From: an uncultured Collinsella sp.
GTDB lineage: Bacteria > Actinomycetota > Coriobacteriia > Coriobacteriales > Coriobacteriaceae
NCBI GenBank assembly: GCA_900540935.1
Contig: UQHW01000051.1
Span: 1-6,147, forward strand
DNA length: 6,147 nt
Reading direction: 5' to 3'
Positions 1-4,571 of this stretch are shown here, in pieces (position 1 is the first letter of the stretch; each line of letters opens with the position of its first letter). The notes under the pieces were generated by a model, which searched no databases, was not told where the DNA came from, and saw nothing but the letters and a program-made list of their open reading frames with translations. A program made the position numbers and the translations under genes.

Positions 1-14
1 CCGTACATGTACGG
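1..14. repeat. perfect 14-bp palindrome upstream of ptsH
   Basis: The first 14 bases, CCGTACATGTACGG, equal their own reverse complement. No T-tract follows, so this is not an intrinsic terminator on the + strand. A perfect palindrome of this length upstream of a pts gene could be a dimeric repressor operator or the edge of a larger element cut by the window. It lies about 90 bp upstream of the proposed ptsH -10, rather far for a simple repressor site. Its function is unknown. Confidence 0.45.
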
Positions 15-35
15 ATGAATGTGGGAGGTGTTCGG

Positions 36-65
36 ATGAAGTCGATAATCAAGGCTGTCCAATAA
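36..65 (+). other. possible nine-codon leader peptide or 3' end of an upstream gene
   Basis: An ATG at 36 is preceded at ordinary spacing by a strong ribosome-binding-like sequence, GGAGGTG (24-30), and opens a nine-codon frame, MKSIIKAVQ, ending in TAA at 63-65. The same frame is also open back to the window edge, so these codons may instead be the tail of an upstream gene. I do not recognise the peptide. It contains no run of one amino acid of the sort used in classical attenuation. Whether it is translated is undecided. Confidence 0.2.
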
Positions 66-103
66 TTCGTCTGAAACACAATGAAAAACCGTTTGATGTG
101 AGT

Positions 104-109
104 TAATAT
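104..109 (+). promoter_or_regulatory. putative -10 element of the ptsH promoter
   Basis: TAATAT at 104-109 matches the sigma-70 -10 consensus at five of six positions in an AT-rich patch that contrasts with the GC-rich genes. No good -35 hexamer lies 16-18 bp upstream (81-87 is A-rich), so an activator or upstream contacts may be needed. Transcription would start near 116, giving a leader of about 60 nt before the ptsH ATG. Confidence 0.4.
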
Positions 110-128
110 AAACAACGTCGTGAATCTG

Positions 129-154
129 ACTCCTGCCACATGCATGACAGGGGT
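129..154 (+). other. hairpin in the ptsH 5' leader
   Basis: ACTCCTG (129-135) can pair with CAGGGGT (148-154), seven pairs including one G-U, around a 12-nt loop. The structure sits in the predicted leader about 11 nt before the Shine-Dalgarno AGGAG (166-170). It has no T-tract, so it is not a terminator. It could stabilise the transcript or bind a regulator; the stem is short and this is inference. Confidence 0.3.
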
Positions 155-176
155 TAAACACAAAAAGGAGTCAATT

Positions 177-440
177 ATGGTTTCTGAGAAGGCTACCCTC
201 GTTAATCCTCAGGGTCTGCACATGCGTCCGGCTGGTCTGTTCGCCTCCACCATGGGCAAGTACGCCTGTGACGTGACGGTCGTCACCCCCGAGAAGGAGG
301 TCAACGGCAAGTCCCCGATGGCCCTCATGGCTGCTGGTATCCCCTGCGGTACCGAGGTCGAGGTCAAGTGCGACGGCGCTGACGAGGCCGAGGCTCTGGC
401 TGCTGCCATCGAGCTCATCAAGAGCGGTCTTGGCGAGTAG
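177..440 (+). CDS. ptsH: phosphocarrier protein HPr
   Basis: HPr is the small cytoplasmic phosphocarrier of the PTS. It accepts phosphate from Enzyme I and passes it to the IIA domains of sugar permeases. The 87-residue product is normal family length. The active-site motif NPQGLHMRPAG places the phosphorylated histidine at H15 with R17 beside it, as in characterised HPr proteins. S46, in NGKSPMAL, sits at the position that HPr kinase/phosphorylase modifies in Firmicutes. The start at 177 is chosen because AGGAG (166-170) lies six bases upstream and the protein then begins as known HPrs do. An in-frame GTG at 120 would add 19 codons that lie in the leader and lack a ribosome-binding site. ptsI follows after 127 bp. 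A promoter upstream and a terminator-like hairpin downstream suggest that ptsH can be made in excess of ptsI. Confidence 0.97.
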   Translation: MVSEKATLVNPQGLHMRPAGLFASTMGKYACDVTVVTPEKEVNGKSPMALMAAGIPCGTEVEVKCDGADEAEALAAAIELIKSGLGE

Positions 441-485
441 AACTCAAACGGGTCGCATGTTGAACAACTAAGTTCATATTTGGGG

Positions 486-521
486 GCGCAGTGACCTGTT
501 GTAAGGTAGCTGCGCTCTTTT
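486..521 (+). terminator. probable partial terminator or attenuator between ptsH and ptsI
   Basis: GCGCAG (486-491) pairs perfectly with CTGCGC (510-515). Inside it, ACCT (494-497) pairs with AGGT (504-507) around a six-base loop, with a two-base internal loop between the stems. TCTTTT follows immediately (516-521). This is the form of an intrinsic terminator, though the T-tract is short and broken. Because ptsI follows on the same strand, it probably acts as a leaky terminator that raises HPr over EI. Termination efficiency cannot be read from sequence. Confidence 0.55.
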
Positions 522-548
522 GTCATGGATATGGCAAAACGCTTTATC
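520..548 (+). promoter_or_regulatory. weak candidate promoter for ptsI
   Basis: TTGTCA (520-525, five of six to the -35 consensus) is separated by 17 bp from TTTATC (543-548, three of six to the -10 consensus). The spacing is ideal but the -10 is poor. If active, it would give ptsI transcription independent of ptsH, starting near 555, just before the Shine-Dalgarno. It overlaps the inverted repeat at 521-556. Confidence 0.2.
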
Positions 549-556
549 ACATGACA
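521..556 (+). repeat. imperfect inverted repeat just upstream of the ptsI ribosome-binding site
   Basis: TGTCATG (521-527) is the exact reverse complement of CATGACA (550-556). Directly inside, GATA (528-531) pairs with TATC (545-548), leaving one bulged A (549) and a 13-nt loop. This 11-pair structure ends one base before the purine-rich ptsI Shine-Dalgarno. It could be an RNA hairpin affecting translation or a DNA operator over the weak promoter at 520-548. Its function is inferred from position only. Confidence 0.4.
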
Positions 557-567
557 CGGAGAGAGGA

Positions 568-2277
568 ATGGGAATGTATCAGGGAGTCAACGCTTCCGAG
601 GGCATCGGTATCGGCACCGTCATGGTTGCCGTCGATCCCGACTTGACGTTTGAGCCGCACGAGGTTGCTGATTCGGCAGCAGAGAAGGAGCGCTATCAGT
701 CCGCTCTTTCGGTCTTCTGCGAGAAGACCCAGGCTCAGGCCGACCACATGAAGGAGACGGTGGGCGAGGCCGAGGCCGAGATCATGAGCGGACACATTGT
801 CCTGGCTCAGGACCCGGGCATGACCGACGCCATCAACGCCGCCATTGACGGCGGTACCTGCGCCGAGCAGGCGCTCATGGACACCTCGACCATGTTCGAG
901 AACATGTTCCTGTCTATGGACGACGAGATGTTCCGTCTGCGCGCGGCCGACATCGCCGACATCCGCACCGGTATTCTGGCCGAGCTGCTGGGCAAGGAGG
1001 TCGTCGACCTTTCCGTCCTGCCCGAGAACACTGTCGTTGTCGTGCACGACCTCACGCCGTCCATGACCGCAACGATCGATAAGGCCCATGTTGCCGGTAT
1101 CGTCACCGAGACCGGTGGCCGCACGTCGCACTCCGCGATCATTGCGCGCGCCCTCGAGATCCCGGCTGTCCTTTCGGTTTCCAACAGCTGCACCGCGCTG
1201 CGCAACGGTATGACCGTTGTCGTCGACGGTGGCAAGGGTATCGTCGAGGCCGATCCCGACGAGGAGACGCTCGCTGCCTACACCGCTAAGGCCGAGGCCT
1301 TCGCTGCCGAGAAGGCAGCCCTCGAGGCCTTCCGTGGCAAGCCGTCCGTGACTGCCGATGGCATCAAGAAGATCATCGCCTGCAACATCGGTAACCCCGA
1401 TGACGTGCCCAACGCGCTCGATCACGACGCCGAGGCCATCGGTCTGTTCCGCTCCGAGTTCCTGTTCATGGACTCTGCTGAGCTTCCTTCCGAGGAGGAG
1501 CAGTTCAACGCCTACCGTAAGGTCGCCAGCGCGCTCAAGGGTGCTCCGGTCATCATCCGCACGCTCGATGTGGGTGGCGACAAGGAGATTCCGTATCTGC
1601 ACATGGTCAAGGAAGACAACCCCTTCATGGGCTTCCGCGCCGTGCGTTACTGCCTGGCCAATCCCGACCAGTACAAGGTCCAGCTCCGCGCTCTGCTGCG
1701 CGCTAGCGCCTTCGGTGACGTCAAGATCATGATCCCGCTCGTCACCTGCGTCGAGGAGGTCTTGGCTGTCAAGGAGCTCGTCGAGCAGTGCAAGGCCGAG
1801 CTGACCGAAGAGGGTCGAAAGTTCAACGAGAACATCGAGGTCGGCATTATGGTCGAGACGCCCGCCGCTTCGCTGCTCGCAGACCGTCTTGCCGAGGTCG
1901 CCGACTTCTTCTCCATTGGCACCAACGACCTGATCGGCTACACCATGTGCGCCGACCGTGGCAACGACACCATCTCCAACCTGTACCAGGTGTACTATCC
2001 CGCCGTGCTCCGCTCGCTCAAGAACATCATCGAGAGCGGCGTGAAGGCCGGCATCATGGTCGGTATGTGCGGCGAGGCCGCTGCCGATCCGCTGCTCGAG
2101 CCGCTGCTGATCAGCTGGGGCCTGGAGGAGTTCTCGATGAGCGCTCCGTCGATCCTGCGCGCCCGCAAGACCATCAGCCAGTGGACCAAGGCCGAGTGCG
2201 ACGAGCTCGCCGAGAAGGCACTCGCCTGCAACACCGCCGCCGAGGTCAAGGCACTGCTCGAGTCCGCAGCTCGCTAA
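568..2277 (+). CDS. ptsI: phosphoenolpyruvate-protein phosphotransferase (PTS Enzyme I)
   Basis: Enzyme I autophosphorylates from PEP and passes the phosphate to HPr, the first step of all PTS sugar uptake. The 569-residue cytoplasmic protein is normal family length. The N-terminal part (about 1-225) holds the HPr-binding helices and the phosphohistidine domain, with GGRTSHSAIIAR placing the catalytic histidine at H188. The C-terminal PEP-binding barrel (about 250-545) has LFRSEFLFM (R295), IIRTLDVGGDK (R331), GTNDL and GMCGE (C501). All lie one residue below their E. coli equivalents, so the enzyme looks complete and active. Two starts are possible: ATG 568 (GGAG at 558-561) and ATG 574 (GAGG at 563-566, giving the family-typical start MYQGVNASEGIG). 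A farther in-frame TTG at 520 lies in the intergenic structures. One oddity is DLIGYT where E. coli EI has DLTQYT. The gene lies between ptsH and a PfkB-family kinase and is probably co-transcribed with both. Confidence 0.97.
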   Translation: MGMYQGVNASEGIGIGTVMVAVDPDLTFEPHEVADSAAEKERYQSALSVFCEKTQAQADHMKETVGEAEAEIMSGHIVLAQDPGMTDAINAAIDGGTCAEQALMDTSTMFENMFLSMDDEMFRLRAADIADIRTGILAELLGKEVVDLSVLPENTVVVVHDLTPSMTATIDKAHVAGIVTETGGRTSHSAIIARALEIPAVLSVSNSCTALRNGMTVVVDGGKGIVEADPDEETLAAYTAKAEAFAAEKAALEAFRGKPSVTADGIKKIIACNIGNPDDVPNALDHDAEAIGLFRSEFLFMDSAELPSEEEQFNAYRKVASALKGAPVIIRTLDVGGDKEIPYLHMVKEDNPFMGFRAVRYCLANPDQYKVQLRALLRASAFGDVKIMIPLVTCVEEVLAVKELVEQCKAELTEEGRKFNENIEVGIMVETPAASLLADRLAEVADFFSIGTNDLIGYTMCADRGNDTISNLYQVYYPAVLRSLKNIIESGVKAGIMVGMCGEAAADPLLEPLLISWGLEEFSMSAPSILRARKTISQWTKAECDELAEKALACNTAAEVKALLESAAR

Positions 2278-2294
2278 TTTGGTATCAGAGGTAA

Positions 2295-2327
2295 CCGCGT
2301 GGTTGGAATGGGCCGGCCACGCGGCCC
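2295..2327 (+). other. strong intergenic hairpin with a competing alternative fold
   Basis: CCGCGTGG (2295-2302) pairs perfectly with CCACGCGG (2317-2324). The stem extends inward by TTGG/CCGG, two G-U pairs included, to a six-base loop. A second stem, GGGCCG (2310-2315) with CGGCCC (2322-2327), uses some of the same bases and so excludes the first. No T-tract follows, so this is unlikely to be an ordinary intrinsic terminator. It could be an mRNA-processing or stability element separating ptsI from the downstream kinase. The pairing is visible; the role is inference. Confidence 0.5.
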
Positions 2328-2351
2328 TCACATATACAGGGGGTACTGTAA

Positions 2352-3284
2352 ATGTTCTACACGCTAACCGCTAACCCGGCTGTCGACATGACGGTTTCGA
2401 GCTCTCCGCTCGAGCCCGACGAGAACGTCCGCACCGGCTCGGCCAGCTACACGGCTAACGGCAAGGGCCTCGACGTGTCCTTCGCCTTTAAGAAGATGGG
2501 CGTCGACACCGTCGCGCTCGGCTTCTTCGCCGGCTTCACGGGCAAGTTTATCGTCGAGGAGGTCATGAACCTGGGTTGCCTGTGCCGCCCGGTCTGGACC
2601 GACGGTATCACGCGCATCAACACCTACGTCAACGATGGCCAGCACGAGTACGGCATCCTGAACCCCGGCGCTCCGATCACGCCGCAGCACCAGGAGGAGC
2701 TCTACAACATCCTGGACACCGCGGGCGATCTTGAGTGCCTGATTGTCTCCGGCTCCGTGCCTCCCAAAGCTACGCCCGACTTCCTGGCTCAGGTCATGGA
2801 GCACGCTCAGGCTCGTGGCGCTGACGTCGTCCTGGACCTGTCCTCCGACAAGCTCAAGGAGCTCGCTCACAAGAAGCCGCTGCTCATCAAGCCGAACCAT
2901 CACGAGATGAAGGCCATCTTCGGTGTGCCGGTCGATACCGACGACGAGGTTCGCGTTGCCATGAAGATGGCTCACGACGCTGGCGTTCAGAACGTGCTGC
3001 TCACCCGTGGTAGCCGCGGCGACGCTTACTTCTCCAACGGCGAGGACATCTGGTACGCCAAGCGTGAGTTCAACATCAAGCTGGTTTCTTCCGTCTGCGC
3101 CGGTGACTGCACCCTCGCTGCGTTCCTGCACAAGTGGTACAGGGATCGCGACAACGTCGAGGAGGCCATGAAGCTCGCTATGGCCACCGGCGCCAACGTT
3201 GCCGAGTCCGTTGGCATCGGCGACTTCGGTCACGTCGACGAGTACAGCAAGCGCGTTGCTGTCCGTAAGCTCGATCGCCAGTAA
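2352..3284 (+). CDS. PfkB-family sugar-phosphate kinase, 1-phosphofructokinase/tagatose-6-phosphate kinase branch (first paralog)
   Basis: This 310-residue cytoplasmic protein has the layout of the FruK/LacC group, which phosphorylates fructose 1-phosphate or tagatose 6-phosphate with ATP. Visible motifs are LTANPAVD (5-12, substrate Asp D12), NGKGLD (36-41), TRIN (87-90), SGSVPP (133-138), IKPN (179-182) and CAGD (249-252), with D252 as the expected catalytic base. Departures from the family are clear: GGKGxN reads NGKGLD, so the substrate-contacting Asn is Asp; GAGD reads CAGD; and the nucleotide-side TLGGxGA motif reads TRGSRGDA. It may therefore have altered specificity or activity. The start at 2352 follows AGGGGG (2338-2343) by eight bases. 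It lies 74 bp after ptsI with no clear promoter between, and a strong terminator follows, so it is probably the last gene of the ptsH-ptsI unit. The true substrate is unknown; fructose 1-phosphate is the default guess. Confidence 0.85.
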   Translation: MFYTLTANPAVDMTVSSSPLEPDENVRTGSASYTANGKGLDVSFAFKKMGVDTVALGFFAGFTGKFIVEEVMNLGCLCRPVWTDGITRINTYVNDGQHEYGILNPGAPITPQHQEELYNILDTAGDLECLIVSGSVPPKATPDFLAQVMEHAQARGADVVLDLSSDKLKELAHKKPLLIKPNHHEMKAIFGVPVDTDDEVRVAMKMAHDAGVQNVLLTRGSRGDAYFSNGEDIWYAKREFNIKLVSSVCAGDCTLAAFLHKWYRDRDNVEEAMKLAMATGANVAESVGIGDFGHVDEYSKRVAVRKLDRQ

Positions 3285-3312
3285 TCGAAACACGACATAT
3301 TCGTGCGCATGC

Positions 3313-3345
3313 GGCGCCCCGGTTTCGGCCGGGGTGCCTTTTTTT
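3313..3345 (+). terminator. intrinsic terminator of the ptsH-ptsI-kinase unit
   Basis: GGCGCCCCGG (3313-3322) pairs with CCGGGGTGCC (3329-3338) over ten pairs with one G-U, around a TTTCGG loop, followed by seven T's (3339-3345). This is a textbook intrinsic terminator 28 bp after the first kinase stop codon. It separates the first kinase from the second. Confidence 0.93.
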
Positions 3346-3434
3346 GTTCCGTCATGGGGGAGGGGTGTCCTGCTGTACTTCATCGCTTCCACACCGTTCA
3401 CCGAGTTGTCCTAGCCTTTTGCCGATCCGTGGAA

Positions 3435-3440
3435 TATACT
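3435..3440 (+). promoter_or_regulatory. putative -10 element for the second kinase
   Basis: TATACT at 3435-3440 matches the -10 consensus at five of six positions and lies downstream of the terminator, where a new promoter is needed. A TTGTCC at 3406-3411 would leave a 23-bp spacer, too long for a standard sigma-70 promoter, and nothing better is seen at 16-18 bp. Initiation near 3447 would give a leader of about 28 nt. In that leader CACG (3449-3452) and CGTG (3459-3462) can form a small hairpin next to the Shine-Dalgarno. Confidence 0.45.
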
Positions 3441-3474
3441 TTCATTAACACGTTGCTTCGTGAAAGGAACATTC

Positions 3475-4407
3475 ATGATTTACACGCTCACTGCAAATCC
3501 CGCCATTGACTACAACATCGCTTGTGACGGCCTTGCTGCCAACACCGTCACGCGTACTCGCAACGCCGTCTATACGCCCAACGGCAAGGGCCTCAACGTC
3601 TCGTTTACGCTTGACCACTACGGTGTCGACACCACGATCCTGGGCTTCTTCGCTGGCTTCTCGGGCGAGTTCATCGTCAAGGGCGCCGAGGCCCTGGGCG
3701 TGCCCGTCAAGCCCGTGTGGACCGACGGCATCACGCGCGTCAACGTGTTCCTCAATGCCGGCCCCGACACCGAGTACAACATGGTCAACGCCGGTGCCGC
3801 CATCAACGAGGCCAATGAGCAGGAGATGTTTGAGCTCATCGATTCGCTCGATGACATGACCTGCTTGGTCATCAGCGGCTCGCTGCCTCCCAACACTTCC
3901 GAGGGCTTCTTGGCCGAGGTCCTGCGCCGTGTCGAGGCCAAGGGGGCCGAGTTCGTCCTCGACATCTCGAGCCATCAGCTGGCAGACCTCATTGCTCTGG
4001 AGCCACTGCTGATCAAGCCCAATGACGACGAGCTGCTTGACATCTTTGGCATTAAGGTGAGCGGTGGCGACGATGAGTCTGTTAAGGGCGCAATGGCTGA
4101 GCTTCATGCCAAGGGCGCCAAGAACGTGCTGCTGACCCTTGGTGGCGCCGGCGCGTACTTCTCCAACGGCGAGCATATCTGGTTTGCCAACCGCACCTTT
4201 GAGGTCAAGCTGCTGTCGACCGTCTGCGCCGGCGATTCCTCGCTGGCCGCCTTCCTGTCCGTGTGGCACGACGCCCCCGAGCGTGTTGAGGATGCCTTGC
4301 GTCTTTCGATGGCCACCGGCGCCAACGTGGTCGAGTGCCCCGGTCTGGGCGATTTTGCCAAGGTGGACGAATATAAGAAGCACATCGAGGTTCGCCAGGT
4401 CTGCTAG
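3475..4407 (+). CDS. PfkB-family sugar-phosphate kinase, 1-phosphofructokinase/tagatose-6-phosphate kinase branch (second paralog)
   Basis: This is the paralog of the preceding kinase: also 310 residues, similar along its whole length, and about half identical by eye. It should phosphorylate a PTS-derived sugar phosphate, most simply fructose 1-phosphate to fructose 1,6-bisphosphate. Motifs are LTANPAID (5-12), NGKGLN (36-41), TRVN (87-90), SGSLPP, IKPN (180-183), TLGGAGA and CAGDS (251-255), with D254 as catalytic base. It keeps the canonical substrate Asn (N41) and nucleotide motif that the first copy has changed, so it is the better candidate for a standard 1-phosphofructokinase. It shares the unusual Cys in CAGD. 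The start at 3475 follows AAAGGA (3463-3468) by six bases; an in-frame GTG at 3460 has no matching site. It lies between two terminators with its own -10 element, so it is probably a single-gene unit. No fructose EII gene is in the window, so the substrate is inferred from family. Confidence 0.88.
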   Translation: MIYTLTANPAIDYNIACDGLAANTVTRTRNAVYTPNGKGLNVSFTLDHYGVDTTILGFFAGFSGEFIVKGAEALGVPVKPVWTDGITRVNVFLNAGPDTEYNMVNAGAAINEANEQEMFELIDSLDDMTCLVISGSLPPNTSEGFLAEVLRRVEAKGAEFVLDISSHQLADLIALEPLLIKPNDDELLDIFGIKVSGGDDESVKGAMAELHAKGAKNVLLTLGGAGAYFSNGEHIWFANRTFEVKLLSTVCAGDSSLAAFLSVWHDAPERVEDALRLSMATGANVVECPGLGDFAKVDEYKKHIEVRQVC

Positions 4408-4440
4408 TCCCTGCACCTTGCCTGAATAGTTTGATTATTT

Positions 4441-4474
4441 CGCATCCGTCTTAGACTAGGACGGATGCGTTTTT
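4441..4474 (+). terminator. intrinsic terminator after the second kinase
   Basis: CGCATCCGTC (4441-4450) pairs perfectly over ten bases with GACGGATGCG (4460-4469), around a nine-base loop, followed by TTTTT (4470-4474) and, after a G, three more T's. It begins 33 bp after the kinase stop codon and isolates that gene from cca. The opposite strand has only a broken, weak T-run, so the terminator works mainly in the + direction. Confidence 0.92.
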
Positions 4475-4511
4475 GTTTATCGGACTTGCGTGTGCAGTGG
4501 AGGCTGTTTCT

Positions 4512-4520
4512 TGCTAGACT
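4512..4520 (+). promoter_or_regulatory. putative extended -10 promoter of cca
   Basis: TGC directly precedes TAGACT (4515-4520), giving the TGn-(-10) form of an extended -10 promoter, which can work without a good -35. The hexamer matches the consensus at four of six positions. It lies 38 bp after the upstream terminator's T-tract, where a new promoter is expected. Transcription would start near 4527, about 45 nt before the cca ATG. Confidence 0.4.
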
Positions 4521-4571
4521 TCTTGCAGACACAATCGATAGCCAATTTGATAGTCGCAGGAGGCCATAGGC

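Noticed and set aside
120..176. Extended HPr start at GTG 120
   Set aside because: It adds 19 codons absent from known HPrs, lacks a ribosome-binding site, and would include the leader hairpin. ATG 177 has a well-placed AGGAG.
520..567. Extended Enzyme I start at TTG 520
   Set aside because: The extra codons fall in the terminator tract and inverted repeat; ATG 568 and ATG 574 have the Shine-Dalgarno and family-like N-termini.
547..2331. Minus-strand open frame of about 594 codons opposite ptsI
   Set aside because: It is in register with ptsI codons and is open only because ptsI avoids TTA, CTA and TCA. The translation is low-complexity and resembles no protein family, while the + strand has all the EI catalytic motifs.
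2333..2338. TATACA as a -10 element for the first kinase
   Set aside because: It lies only 13 bp before the ATG, overlaps the Shine-Dalgarno, and has no -35 at the right distance (2310-2315 is GGGCCG).
3356..3365. G-run GGGGGAGGGG as a G-quadruplex or a ribosome-binding site for a small gene
   Set aside because: Only two G-runs are present, too few for a quadruplex, and no plausible start codon with a coding-like frame follows at proper spacing.
2364..4416. Two long minus-strand open frames opposite the kinases
   Set aside because: They are in-register antisense shadows of the two PfkB genes with no recognisable protein features.
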